A stretch of 64,000 nucleotides of DNA from Rufibacter psychrotolerans (GTDB taxonomy: Bacteria; Bacteroidota; Bacteroidia; Cytophagales; Hymenobacteraceae): positions 248,001 to 312,000 of the forward strand of contig NZ_JAFFJV010000001.1 of the NCBI RefSeq assembly GCF_016924645.1. Reading direction: 5' to 3'. The position numbers and the translations under genes were made by a program. The number at the start of each line of letters is the position of its first letter. The first letter of the stretch is position 1. Shown here one piece after another: positions 8,110-17,101 of this stretch. Under the pieces are notes generated by a model that saw only the letters and a list, made by a program, of their open reading frames with translations, searched no databases and was not told the DNA's origin.

Positions 8110-8576
8110 TTGAGCCTGACCTTCCGCGTAAAAAGAAGGATACTATCTGTTGGTGTTATTCCTTAAAAATAGAAGCCAAATCCTTGATTACTAGAAAAGT
8201 TATGATGGCTTTAAAGCGGTGAGCAGAAGTTCTAAAACGCACTAATTACCCGTTAAGCCGCACTTTCGCAAGGACTGCCTGCAAGGGGTAATTCTAGGCA
8301 AATTCTCCGATCAGAAGCGCTGCAGGCCTGGACCTATCCGCAAAATTGAACTATAGGAAAATACCCGAGTCAGTAGAAATACCCAAAATGGCACTCTTTC
8401 CTGATGCTACTTCCACGGGAGCAACCACTTACGGGGCTGGTGACGCGGCTTTGGGCCGGATTTCTGATAATAAAGCCGCAAATAACGCCTGCAATTCCTG
8501 GTCTGGCATGACAGTACAGGATAGTGTTTCTCTTACACTATTCTATCTTGAGTCATCTTATCAGTAAACCCATTTT
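8110..8576. other. Intergenic region before rhaT
   Basis: A 467-bp gap separating the pectin genes from the rhamnose genes. A 73-codon open frame at 8346-8567 has no recognisable family or conserved features and I do not call it a gene. The 3' end holds an inverted repeat (8519-8543) and the 10-mer CAGGATAGTG (8517-8526) shared with the 5' region of the lyase gene; this is the likely rhaT promoter and operator area. Confidence 0.5.
8519..8543. promoter_or_regulatory. Inverted repeat upstream of rhaT, possible operator
   Basis: GGATAGTGT and ACACTATTC are 9-bp imperfect inverted arms around a 7-bp spacer, ending 33 bp before the rhaT start. Position and symmetry fit a dimeric repressor or activator site, for example of a rhamnose-responsive regulator encoded elsewhere. 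It has no U-tract and is not placed as a terminator. Confidence 0.35.
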
Positions 8577-9629
8577 ATGCAAGCGGTTCTTGGCGTTATT
8601 TTTCACTTTATTGGCGGGTTCGCCTCTGGTAGTTTTTACATTCCCTTTAAGCGGGTAAAAGGCTGGGCTTGGGAAACGTATTGGATTGTAGGAGGGGTCT
8701 TTTCCTGGCTCCTGGCCCCGTTGGTGGCGGCCTGGCTCACCGTGCCTAATTTCATGGGCATCATCAGCGGTACTGATGCCAGCACCGTTTTCTGGACTTA
8801 CCTCATGGGCCTGCTCTGGGGCATTGGCGGGCTTACCTTCGGGTTGGGCATGCGCTATTTGGGCGTTTCTCTGGGGCAGACGTTCATTCTGGGCTTTTCC
8901 TCGGCGTTTGGGGCCCTGGTGCCGCCTATTTATAGAGACCTGGTGGGCAACGGCACCGGCGAGACCTTCACCGGCATGCTCAACAGCACCGGCGGGCAGG
9001 TAGTGTTGGTGGGTATTCTCATCTGTCTGGTGGGCATTGCCGTGAGCGGCAGGGCCGGCATGATGAAGGAAAAAGACCTGACCACCGAGGAGAAAGCCGT
9101 GGGGGTAAAGGAGTTTGACATCAAAAAAGGCTTCACGGTGGGCATCATCTCGGGCATCCTGAGCGCCTGCTTTAACTACGGCATTGAGGCGGGCAAGCCC
9201 ATGGCCCTGGAAGCGGTGCAGAACGGGGGCAACCCGCTGTTCCAGAACAACGTCACTTTTGTGGTGATTCTCTGGGGAGGGCTTACCACCAACTTTATCT
9301 GGTGCATGATCCTGAACGCCCGCAACAAAACCTTCGGCGATTACGCCAAGCCAAACACCCCGCTCCTTAGAAACTACCTGTTCTCGGCCCTGGCCGGGGT
9401 TACCTGGTTCATGCAGTTCTTCTTCTACGGCATGGGCGAAAGCAAGCTGGGCAACGGCGCCAGCTCCTGGATCCTGCACATGGCCTTCATTATCCTGATC
9501 TCCAACGTGTGGGGCATTGCCCTGGGCGAGTGGAAGGGCGTGCAAGGCAAAACGTTCCGCACCATTCTGGCCGGCGTGGCCGTGATCATGGTTTCCATCA
9601 TAGTCGTAGGTATCGGCAACTCGCTCTAA
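8577..9629 (+). CDS. rhaT: L-rhamnose/proton symporter RhaT
   Basis: Imports L-rhamnose through the inner membrane with a proton. The protein has 350 residues, the usual RhaT length, with about ten hydrophobic helices. Recognisable RhaT blocks include GGFASGSFYIPFKRVKGWAW near residue 15, TYLMGLLWGIGGLTFGLGMR (about 80), and SCWILHM-like SSWILHMAFIILISNVWG near 300. It is the first gene of the rhamnose set and lies just upstream of the aldolase-dehydrogenase. It provides the entry step for rhamnose released by the upstream pectin enzymes, once that sugar has crossed the outer membrane. Confidence 0.95.
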   Translation: MQAVLGVIFHFIGGFASGSFYIPFKRVKGWAWETYWIVGGVFSWLLAPLVAAWLTVPNFMGIISGTDASTVFWTYLMGLLWGIGGLTFGLGMRYLGVSLGQTFILGFSSAFGALVPPIYRDLVGNGTGETFTGMLNSTGGQVVLVGILICLVGIAVSGRAGMMKEKDLTTEEKAVGVKEFDIKKGFTVGIISGILSACFNYGIEAGKPMALEAVQNGGNPLFQNNVTFVVILWGGLTTNFIWCMILNARNKTFGDYAKPNTPLLRNYLFSALAGVTWFMQFFFYGMGESKLGNGASSWILHMAFIILISNVWGIALGEWKGVQGKTFRTILAGVAVIMVSIIVVGIGNSL

Positions 9630-9640
9630 CGCACAGGGGC

Positions 9641-9676
9641 CTTTTCGGCCTGTTTTCAAGAAAACAACCCTAAAAC
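9641..9676. repeat. PIR36 palindromic repeat, copy 5
   Basis: 36 bp between rhaT and rhaD: CTTTTCGGCCTGTTTTC, centre AA, GAAAACAACCCTAAAAC. It begins 12 bp after the rhaT stop and ends 64 bp before the rhaD start. Confidence 0.8.
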
Positions 9677-9740
9677 ACTCAACCATAGGCGCTCCCCAGG
9701 GAGGCAAAGTCTAATAATCTACACTTTCATTTTGTGTCAT

Positions 9741-11867
9741 ATGTCAGAAGTAAAGACGAACACCACATTCAAGCACGTGAGCTATCTGTGGGACGAGGCC
9801 AAGGCGGCCGAATTGGAGGGCGATGAGGTAGCGTTGCTGATCTACCGCTCTAACCTGTTGGGCGCTGATCTGCGCCTGACAAACTACGGCGGTGGCAACA
9901 CCTCCTGCAAAACTACGGCCAAGGACCCCCTGACCGGGCAGGATACCGAGGTGATGTGGATCAAAGGCTCGGGCGGCGACATAGGTACGCTGAAGAAGAG
10001 CGGCCTGGCGGCCCTGTACGTAGACCGCCTCCGGAGCCTGGAGCAGGTGTACCGCGGCATAGAGCACGAAGACGAGATGGTGGAGCTGTTCAACCACAGC
10101 ATCTTTGACCTGGCCTCCAAGGCACCGTCCATTGACACGCCCCTGCACGGGTTCCTGCCGTTCCGGCACATAGACCACCTGCACCCAGACGCGGCCATTG
10201 CCATTGCGGCGGCCAAAGACGGCAAACGCATCACCCAGGAGCTGTTTGGCGGCACCATTGGGTGGGTAGACTGGCAGCGTCCGGGCTTTGACCTGGGCTT
10301 GCAGCTGCGCCAGTGCCTGGACGAGAACCCCGGCATCAGGGGCATCATGCTGGGCTCGCACGGCCTGTTCACCTGGGGCGACACCGCCTATGAAAGCTAC
10401 CTGAACACCCTGGAGGTGATTGAGCAGTGCGCCGAGTACCTGGAGGAAAACTTCGCCCAGAACGGCCCGGCCTTTGGCGGAGCCAGGATAGAGAGCCTGC
10501 CGGCTGAGCAGCGCCTGCAGCAGGCGGCTGCCCTGGCACCGGTGCTGCGTGGTTTCTGCTCCAGTGAGCGCCACATGGTGGGCCACTTCACCGACGATGC
10601 CCGCGTGCTGGAGTTCATCAACTCCAATGACCTGGCCCGCCTGGCGCCCCTGGGCACCAGCTGCCCAGACCACTTCCTGCGCACCAAGATCAGCCCGCTG
10701 GTGCTGGACCTGGAGCCCGGCGAGGACCTCTCAGACGTGAAGGCCCTAAAGGCGCGTTTAGCGCCTGCTTTTGAGGAATACCGCCAGATGTACACGCAGT
10801 ACTATGAGGGCTGCAAGCACCCCAACAGCCCGGCCATCCGGGACACCAATCCGGTCATCATCCTGTACCCGGGTGTGGGCATGTTCTCGTTCTCCAAAGA
10901 CAAGCAGACCGCCCGCGTGGCCTCTGAGTTCTACGTGAACGCCATTAACGTGATGAAAGGCGCCGAGGCCATCTCTGAGTACACCTCATTGCCGCGCCAG
11001 GAAGCCTTTGATATTGAGTACTGGTTGCTGGAAGAAGCCAAACTGCAGCGCATGCCCAAGCCTAAAGCACTTTCGGGCAAGATTGCCCTGATTACGGGCA
11101 GCGCCGGCGGTATTGGCAAGGCCATCGCTAAGAAATTTGTGGAGGAAGGCGCCGTGGTTATCCTCAACGACATGAACGAGGAGCGGCTGCAAGGCGCCGG
11201 CGAGGAGTTCAGGAAGCTGTACGGCAAGGATTCGTACGCCACCGCCACCCTGGACGTGACCAAGGAAGACCAGATCCAGGAGGCGTTTGAAGTGGCGGCC
11301 CTGGCCTTCGGGGGGGTAGACATCGTGATCAACAACGCCGGCTTGTCCATCTCCAAGACCATTGAGGCCCATGAGGAGAAGGATTGGGATCTGCTCTACG
11401 ATGTGCTGGTGAAAGGCCAGTTCTTCGTGACGCAGGCGGCCACGGAGGTGATGCGCAAGCAGGCCATTGGCGGCGATGTGCTGAACATTGTGAGCAAGAA
11501 CGCCCTGGTGAGCGGGCCCAACAACGCGGGCTACGGCAGTGCCAAGGCCGCCCAACTGCACCTGAGCCGCCTCAACGCCGCCGAGCTGGGCGCCGACGGA
11601 ATACGGGTGAACGTGGTGAACCCCGACGCGGTGATTTCTGACAGCAACATCTGGGCCGGCGGCTGGGCCGAAGGCCGGGCCAAGGCCTACGGCATCACCG
11701 TGGAGGAACTGCCGGCCTACTACGCCAAGCGCACCCTGCTCAACCAGATCATCCTGCCCGAGGACATCGCCAATGCCTGTTTCGCCTTTGTGGGCGGCTT
11801 GCTGAGCAAATCCACCGGCAACATGCTCAACGTAGACGGCGGCGTGGCCATGGCCTTCCCCAGATAG
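9741..11867 (+). CDS. rhaD: Bifunctional rhamnulose-1-phosphate aldolase / short-chain dehydrogenase
   Basis: A 708-residue fusion that splits L-rhamnulose 1-phosphate into DHAP and L-lactaldehyde and then oxidises the aldehyde to L-lactate. ATG 9741 is preferred over an upstream TTG. Residues 1 to about 430 are a class II (AraD/FucA-like) aldolase with zinc-ligand blocks HGFLPFRHIDHLHPDA and GSHGLFTWG. Residues from about 440 are an SDR with cofactor motif TGSAGGIG (Thr452), NNAG (531) and active site Tyr598-x3-Lys602 in YGSAKAA. This architecture is the known RhaD aldolase-ADH form found in Bacteroidetes and Bacillus. Two PIR36 repeats follow it before rhaI. Its lactate product explains the lut genes downstream. 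Confidence 0.95.
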   Translation: MSEVKTNTTFKHVSYLWDEAKAAELEGDEVALLIYRSNLLGADLRLTNYGGGNTSCKTTAKDPLTGQDTEVMWIKGSGGDIGTLKKSGLAALYVDRLRSLEQVYRGIEHEDEMVELFNHSIFDLASKAPSIDTPLHGFLPFRHIDHLHPDAAIAIAAAKDGKRITQELFGGTIGWVDWQRPGFDLGLQLRQCLDENPGIRGIMLGSHGLFTWGDTAYESYLNTLEVIEQCAEYLEENFAQNGPAFGGARIESLPAEQRLQQAAALAPVLRGFCSSERHMVGHFTDDARVLEFINSNDLARLAPLGTSCPDHFLRTKISPLVLDLEPGEDLSDVKALKARLAPAFEEYRQMYTQYYEGCKHPNSPAIRDTNPVIILYPGVGMFSFSKDKQTARVASEFYVNAINVMKGAEAISEYTSLPRQEAFDIEYWLLEEAKLQRMPKPKALSGKIALITGSAGGIGKAIAKKFVEEGAVVILNDMNEERLQGAGEEFRKLYGKDSYATATLDVTKEDQIQEAFEVAALAFGGVDIVINNAGLSISKTIEAHEEKDWDLLYDVLVKGQFFVTQAATEVMRKQAIGGDVLNIVSKNALVSGPNNAGYGSAKAAQLHLSRLNAAELGADGIRVNVVNPDAVISDSNIWAGGWAEGRAKAYGITVEELPAYYAKRTLLNQIILPEDIANACFAFVGGLLSKSTGNMLNVDGGVAMAFPR

Positions 11868-11877
11868 AAGAAGCTTC

Positions 11878-11913
11878 GTTTTGGGGCTGTTTGCTTAAAA
11901 TCGGTCCTAAAAT
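11878..11913. repeat. PIR36 palindromic repeat, copy 6
   Basis: 36 bp starting 10 bp after the rhaD stop. The left arm GTTTTGGGGCTGTTT matches the consensus exactly, the right arm (AAAATCGGTCCTAAAAT) is diverged. Confidence 0.75.
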
Positions 11914-12107
11914 ACAAGCAAGCGAGAGTTCTTACATTAGGTAGAATTCCAAATTGAAGAAGCTTTCACTGCTTCTGTCCTCCTGAAAGAATCTTGGCAG
12001 CGAACCAGAAAAGCATTTGTTGCCAGTAAAACTGTTCGGCTCCAAGCTCCTTTCAGGAGGACAATCAATTGGAGTGCAAGTGGACCAATTGTAGTACAGC
12101 GTATCCT

Positions 12108-12143
12108 GATTTTAGACTGTTTTCTGAAAAACGACCTTTAAAC
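12108..12143. repeat. PIR36 palindromic repeat, copy 7
   Basis: 36 bp, GATTTTAGACTGTTTTC then GAAAAACGACCTTTAAAC, ending 53 bp before the rhaI start. It is the second copy in the same gap. Confidence 0.7.
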
Positions 12144-12196
12144 GCATTCACCAAGCCTTCTGCTTTGCCGGAGGTGAGGTACTACCAAACAAAGCC

Positions 12197-13471
12197 ATGC
12201 AACTAGAGAAATATAAGATAGACGAGTTCAACCACCGCCAGCAGGCCCAGCACACCCGCCGCTTTGAGTTCCTGGCCGAAGGCCTCTCCAACGTGGAAGA
12301 CGTGCTGCAGAAGCTGGTGGATTTCCAGATTGCCATCCCTTCCTGGGCCCTGGGCACCGGCGGCACCCGCTTCGGGCGGTTCTCCGGCGGGGGCGAACCC
12401 CGCAGTCTGGAAGAGAAGATTGAAGACGTGGGCCTGCTGCACGCCCTCAACCGGTCCAGCGGCGCCATTTCCCTGCACATTCCCTGGGACATTCCGCAGG
12501 ACTACAAAGCCACCCGGGCCCTGGCTGCGCAGTATGGCCTCAAGTTTGACGCGGTCAACTCCAACACGTTCCAGGACCAGCCGGGCCAGAAGCAGAGCTA
12601 TAAATTTGGGTCTATGCAGCACGTGGACCGCGCGGTGCGCCAGCAGGCCATTGACCACAACATTGAGGTGATCAAGCACGGCATTGAGCTGGGCTCTGAG
12701 TCCCTTACCGTGTGGCTCGCCGATGGGTCCAGCTTCCCGGGCCAGCTGAATTTCCGGAAGGCGTTCCAGAACACGCTGGAGTGCCTGCACGAAGTGTACG
12801 CCGCCCTACCCGACAACTGGAAAGTGTACGTAGAGTACAAGGCCTTTGAGCCCAACTTCTACTCCACCACCGTGGGCGACTGGGGGCAGTCGCTGCTGTA
12901 CGCCAACAAACTGGGCCCCAAAGCCTACACGCTGGTAGACCTGGGCCACCACCTGCCCAATGCCAACATTGAGCAGATTGTTGCCCTGCTCCTCATGGAA
13001 GGCAAGCTGGGCGGGTTCCACTTCAACGACTCCAAGTATTCAGACGATGACCTCACCGCCGGCAGCATCAAACCCTACCAGTTGTTCCTCATCTTCAACG
13101 AGCTGGTGGAAGGCATGGACGCCCGCGGCATGAACCACGCCACCGACCTGGGCTGGATGATTGACGCCTCGCACAACCTGAAAGACCCGCTGGAAGACCT
13201 GCTGCAATCGGTGCAGGCCATTATGATCGCCTACGCGCAGTCCCTGATTGTGGACAGAGTGGCCTTGCATGAGGCCCAACAGCAGAATGACGTGGCCCGC
13301 GCCCAGGAAATCCTGCAGGATGCGTTCCGCACCGACGTACGGCCGTTGGTGGCCGAGGCCCAGCTGAGAGCGGGCGGGGCCGTGAACGCTTTACAGTTGT
13401 ACCGCCAACTGAAAGTGCGCGAGAACCTGGTGCAGGAAAGAGGACTTAAAACCGTTTCATCAGGTTTATAA
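12197..13471 (+). CDS. rhaI: L-rhamnose isomerase
   Basis: Converts L-rhamnose to L-rhamnulose in the cytoplasm, first step of the pathway. The protein has 424 residues and belongs to the RhaI type (Pseudomonas stutzeri/Bacteroidetes-like), not the E. coli RhaA type. Typical TIM-barrel metal-site segments are visible: IAIPSWALGTGGTRFGRF (about 46-63), LHIPWDIP, FDAVNSNTFQDQ, SLTVWLADGSSFPGQ, KVYVEYKAFEPNFYS with the metal-ligand Glu, LVDLGHHLPNANIEQ and GGFHFNDSKYSDDD. It lies between the aldolase and the kinase, completing the rhamnose set. Confidence 0.94.
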   Translation: MQLEKYKIDEFNHRQQAQHTRRFEFLAEGLSNVEDVLQKLVDFQIAIPSWALGTGGTRFGRFSGGGEPRSLEEKIEDVGLLHALNRSSGAISLHIPWDIPQDYKATRALAAQYGLKFDAVNSNTFQDQPGQKQSYKFGSMQHVDRAVRQQAIDHNIEVIKHGIELGSESLTVWLADGSSFPGQLNFRKAFQNTLECLHEVYAALPDNWKVYVEYKAFEPNFYSTTVGDWGQSLLYANKLGPKAYTLVDLGHHLPNANIEQIVALLLMEGKLGGFHFNDSKYSDDDLTAGSIKPYQLFLIFNELVEGMDARGMNHATDLGWMIDASHNLKDPLEDLLQSVQAIMIAYAQSLIVDRVALHEAQQQNDVARAQEILQDAFRTDVRPLVAEAQLRAGGAVNALQLYRQLKVRENLVQERGLKTVSSGL

Positions 13472-13579
13472 GCGTTTTTCTTTACTAACAACATATTGGC
13501 TTGATTGAGAGAACCAAGCGTACCATTTGCTTCCATTCTCTCAATCGCTCATTCTCTCCATCAGTCAATTCATTCAGGC

Positions 13580-14971
13580 ATGCAGAAGATTCCGGTAATC
13601 GCCATCTTTGACGTAGGCAAGACAAATAAAAAGCTGTTCCTCTTTGACGAGCACTACCGGATAGTGTACGAGCGGTCGGCTAAGTTTATAGAGACGGTGG
13701 ATGAAGACGGTGACCCCTGTGAGAACCTGGAAAGCCTGCGGCTGTCGGTGTTTGACTCGCTGCGCGACGTGTTCAAGCGCCCTGAGTTTGAGGTCAGGGC
13801 TATCAACTTTGCCACGTACGGGGCCAGTTTCGTGTACGTAGACGAGGAGGGCCAGCCCCTCACCCCGCTCTACAATTACCTGAAACCCTACCCGGCAGAT
13901 CTCAAAAAGCAGTTCTACGCCACCTACGGCGGCGAGGAGAAGCTTTCCAAGGAAACCGCCTCGCCGGTGCTGGGCAGCCTGAACTCGGGCATGCAGCTTT
14001 ACCGGCTTAAGTATGAGCAGCCCGAGGTGTTCCGGCAGGTGAAGTACGCGCTGCACCTGCCCCAGTACCTCAGCTCACTCATCTCCGGGGAGTTCTATAC
14101 CGACCTCACCAGCGTGGGCTGCCATACCAACCTCTGGGATTTCACCACGGGCGATTACCACGCCTGGGTAAAGGAGGAGGGCGTGCGGGAGAAGCTGGCC
14201 CCCCTGAAAAGCGCCGATGAGGCGTTTCCGGCCTCTTTTCCGGGAAACACCTACAAAGTAGGCATCGGGCTGCACGACAGCTCGGCGGCCCTGATCCCGT
14301 ACCTGGTGAATTTCCAGGAGCCGTTCGCGCTTATCTCCACCGGTACCTGGTGCATCACGCTCAACCCGTTCAACACCTCGCCGCTCACTGCCGCAGAACT
14401 GAAGCAGGATTGCCTGAGCTACCTGCAGTACAAAGGCAAGCCGGTGAAGGCCTCTAGGTTCTTTGGCGGCTACGAGCACGAGCAGGAGATGAAGCGCATC
14501 GCCATTCACTTTGACATGAGCACCGCAGTCTTCAAAACCATGGAGTACGACCCGGAGATCATACACCGGCTGCAGCAGCGCCACAAACAAGCCGCCGGCT
14601 GGCAGGAGCAGGGGAGCGCGTTGCCCACCTCTGGGTTTGCCGCGCGGGACCTGGCCGCCTTTTCGTCGGGCATTGAGGCGTACCACCAGTTTATGCTGGA
14701 CTTGGTGGCGCAGCAGGTGGTCTCCAGCAACCTGGTGCTGCGGGGCACGGGCGTGAAGCGGATCTTTGTGGACGGAGGCTTCGGGAAGAACGCCATCTAC
14801 ATGAACCTGCTGGCCAGTTGTTTCCCTGATAAGGAGGTGTACGCCGCCTCGCTGGCGCAGGCAACGGCTATTGGTACGGCCATGGCCATCCATCCCATCT
14901 GGAACTCCAAACCGCTGCCCAATGACCTTATTGAATTAAAGTTTTACGCAGTAACCCATCAGGAGGCTTAG
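13580..14971 (+). CDS. rhaB: Rhamnulokinase, FGGY family
   Basis: Phosphorylates L-rhamnulose to the 1-phosphate that RhaD cleaves. ATG 13580 gives 463 residues and places the phosphate-binding N-terminus IPVIAIFDVGKTNKK at the front, as in FGGY kinases; an upstream in-frame start at 13505 would add an unrelated 25-residue tail. Other FGGY blocks: NFATYGASFVYVDEEG, LHDSSAALIPYL, ALISTGTWCITLNPF (glycine-rich phosphate loop), FVDGGFGKNAIYMNLLAS and the adenosine-site segment AQATAIGTAMAI. The sugar specificity is inferred from location beside rhaT, rhaD and rhaI. The lutA start is 1 bp beyond the stop, so kinase and lactate genes are probably co-transcribed. Confidence 0.9.
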   Translation: MQKIPVIAIFDVGKTNKKLFLFDEHYRIVYERSAKFIETVDEDGDPCENLESLRLSVFDSLRDVFKRPEFEVRAINFATYGASFVYVDEEGQPLTPLYNYLKPYPADLKKQFYATYGGEEKLSKETASPVLGSLNSGMQLYRLKYEQPEVFRQVKYALHLPQYLSSLISGEFYTDLTSVGCHTNLWDFTTGDYHAWVKEEGVREKLAPLKSADEAFPASFPGNTYKVGIGLHDSSAALIPYLVNFQEPFALISTGTWCITLNPFNTSPLTAAELKQDCLSYLQYKGKPVKASRFFGGYEHEQEMKRIAIHFDMSTAVFKTMEYDPEIIHRLQQRHKQAAGWQEQGSALPTSGFAARDLAAFSSGIEAYHQFMLDLVAQQVVSSNLVLRGTGVKRIFVDGGFGKNAIYMNLLASCFPDKEVYAASLAQATAIGTAMAIHPIWNSKPLPNDLIELKFYAVTHQEA

Positions 14972-14972
14972 T

Positions 14973-15716
14973 ATGACGGTAGGGCTTTTTATCCCTTGCT
15001 ACGTGAACCAATTTTACCCCAACGCGGGCATTGCCACGCTGGAACTTCTGGAGAAGGCGGGCGTGAAGGTGGTGTACCCCATGCGGCAGACCTGTTGCGG
15101 CCAGCCCATGGCCAACTCGGGGTTTGAGCACCTCACCAAAGACTGCAACGAGCTGTTTGTCCGGAACTTCGCGGAGTTTGACTACGTCGTGTCGCCTTCG
15201 GGTAGTTGCGTGCTGCACGTCAAAGACCACCTGCACTCTGAGAAGCGGGAAGACCAGGCCCAGGCCATCAGGGGGAAAATCTACGAATTGGTGGAGTTCC
15301 TGACCGATGTCCTGCAAATAGAGCAACTGCCCGCCCGCTTTCCGCACAAGGTAGGCCTGCACCAGAGCTGCCACGGGTTGCGCGGGCTGCACCTGTCGCA
15401 GATGTCGGAGCTGGTGGCCCCCACTTTTTCCAAACCCGAGAAACTGCTGCGCCTGGTGCAGGACCTGGAGTTGATTCCGCTGTCCCGGAAAGACGAGTGC
15501 TGCGGCTTTGGGGGCACGTTCTGCGTGGCCGAGGAGGCCGTCTCCGTGAAAATGGGCAAGGACCGCGTGGCAGACCACCTGCAGCACGAGGCGGAGTTCA
15601 TCACCGGCGCCGACATGAGCTGCCTCATGCACATGGAAGGCATCCTGCGGCGGCAGAAAAGCAACGTAAAGGTGATGCACATCGCCGAGATCTTAAACGC
15701 GCAGGAGATAGGCTGA
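14973..15716 (+). CDS. lutA: L-lactate utilisation protein LutA/LldE, Fe-S oxidoreductase
   Basis: One of three subunits of the LutABC (LldEFG) complex, which oxidises L-lactate to pyruvate. The protein has 247 residues with two CCG-type cysteine motifs that bind a 4Fe-4S cofactor: TCCGQPMANSG near residue 44 and ECCGFGGTFCV near residue 173. The gene begins one base after the rhaB stop and overlaps lutB by one base (TGATG), so the set is translationally coupled. It acts on lactate produced by the RhaD dehydrogenase domain. Confidence 0.94.
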   Translation: MTVGLFIPCYVNQFYPNAGIATLELLEKAGVKVVYPMRQTCCGQPMANSGFEHLTKDCNELFVRNFAEFDYVVSPSGSCVLHVKDHLHSEKREDQAQAIRGKIYELVEFLTDVLQIEQLPARFPHKVGLHQSCHGLRGLHLSQMSELVAPTFSKPEKLLRLVQDLELIPLSRKDECCGFGGTFCVAEEAVSVKMGKDRVADHLQHEAEFITGADMSCLMHMEGILRRQKSNVKVMHIAEILNAQEIG

Positions 15717-17101
15717 TGAAGACGGAACCCACCAAAGACCACGCGGCCCTGGCCCATAGGTTCAACCAGGACGAGCCCCGCGTCAACTGGCACGACGAAA
15801 CACTCTGGTTTATCCGGGAAAAACGCGACCGCGCCGCCTTCGCCATCCCTGACTGGGAACTGCTGCGCGAAACGGCCTCGCAGATCAAGTTCCATACGCT
15901 GTCTAACCTGAGCCAGTACCTGGCGCAGTTTGAGGCCAACGCCCAGGCCAACGGCATCACGGTGCACTGGGCCGCCGATGCCCGGGAACACAACCAGATT
16001 GTGCATTCCATCCTGCAGCAGCACGGGGTCACCCAGATGGTGAAAAGCAAGTCCATGCTTACGGAGGAATGCCACCTGAACGACTACCTGGAGCAGCACG
16101 GCATTGAAGTGATTGACTCTGACCTGGGCGAGCGGATTGTGCAACTGGCCAAAGAGCCGCCCAGCCACATTGTGCTGCCCTGCATTCACCTCAAGAAAGA
16201 GGAGATAGGCGACATTTTCCACATGCACCTGGGCACCCAGGCCGGCGTGGCCGATCCGCAGATCCTCACCGAAACCGCCCGCCAGCATTTGCGCGAGACC
16301 TTCCTGACCCGCAAGGCCGCCTTAACGGGCGTGAACTTTGCCGTGGCCGAGACCGGTGAATTTGTGGTCTGCACCAACGAAGGCAACGCCGATATGGGCG
16401 CGCATTTAGCCGATGTGCACATTGCCAGCATGGGCATTGAGAAGCTGATTCCGCGCCGCGCCGATTTAGGGGTGTTTTTACGATTATTGACCAGAAGCGC
16501 CACCGGCCAGCCCATTACCACGTACTCCAGCCATTTCAAGATGCCAAGACCCGGGCATGAACTGCACCTGGTGCTGGTGGACAACGGCCGGAGCGTGCAG
16601 CTGGGGCGGGAAGATTTTAGGAACTCGCTCAAGTGCATCCGCTGCGGGGCGTGCATGAACACCTGCCCGGTGTACCGAAGGAGCGGCGGACACAGTTACC
16701 AGTCGGCGGTGGCGGGGCCCATCGGGTCCATCCTGGCGCCCAACCTGGACATGAAGAAGCACGCCGATTTGCCGTTTGCCTCCACCTTGTGCGGCTCCTG
16801 CTCCAACGTGTGCCCGGTGAAGATTGACATCCACAACCAGCTCTACAAATGGCGGCAGGTGATTGTGCGGGAAGGCTACGCCGACCCGAAGAAGACGGTG
16901 GGCATGAAGGCCATGAACCTGGTGCTGTCTTCTCCAAAGACGTTTACGCTGTCGGGGAAGGCGGGGCGGTGGTTCATGAAAACCGTGCCTTTCCTGGTGA
17001 GCAATAAGATGAACCCCTGGTACAAACACCGCGAAATGCCGCAGCCGCCCAAAGAGTCGTTTGGCGAGTGGTACCGCAAAAACCGTAAACCGCATGAGTA
17101 G
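15716..17101 (+). CDS. lutB: L-lactate utilisation protein LutB/LldF, Fe-S protein
   Basis: Second subunit of the lactate oxidation complex, 461 residues from ATG 15716, which overlaps the lutA stop. An upstream in-frame extension exists but reads through lutA and is not used. The central LUD-type domain is followed by two ferredoxin-like clusters, CIRCGACMNTCPVYRR and CGSCSNVCPVKIDIHNQ, which should carry two 4Fe-4S centres. The C-terminal region ends in FGEWYRKNRK, usual for this family. The stop overlaps the lutC start by 8 bp. Confidence 0.95.
   Translation: MKTEPTKDHAALAHRFNQDEPRVNWHDETLWFIREKRDRAAFAIPDWELLRETASQIKFHTLSNLSQYLAQFEANAQANGITVHWAADAREHNQIVHSILQQHGVTQMVKSKSMLTEECHLNDYLEQHGIEVIDSDLGERIVQLAKEPPSHIVLPCIHLKKEEIGDIFHMHLGTQAGVADPQILTETARQHLRETFLTRKAALTGVNFAVAETGEFVVCTNEGNADMGAHLADVHIASMGIEKLIPRRADLGVFLRLLTRSATGQPITTYSSHFKMPRPGHELHLVLVDNGRSVQLGREDFRNSLKCIRCGACMNTCPVYRRSGGHSYQSAVAGPIGSILAPNLDMKKHADLPFASTLCGSCSNVCPVKIDIHNQLYKWRQVIVREGYADPKKTVGMKAMNLVLSSPKTFTLSGKAGRWFMKTVPFLVSNKMNPWYKHREMPQPPKESFGEWYRKNRKPHE

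Larger units (their letters stand above)
11868..12196. other. Intergenic region rhaD-rhaI
   Basis: A 329-bp gap holding two PIR36 repeats (11878-11913 and 12108-12143) that bracket about 190 bp of non-coding DNA. No reading frame of interest; a promoter for rhaI is possible but no consensus is evident. Confidence 0.5.

Noticed and set aside
8346..8567. 73-codon frame upstream of rhaT
   Set aside because: No family, low complexity in places, overlaps the inverted repeat and probable promoter.
15497..15715. Upstream extension of lutB inside lutA
   Set aside because: ATG 15716, overlapping the lutA stop, is the normal LutB start; the extension is Arg-rich out-of-frame lutA sequence.
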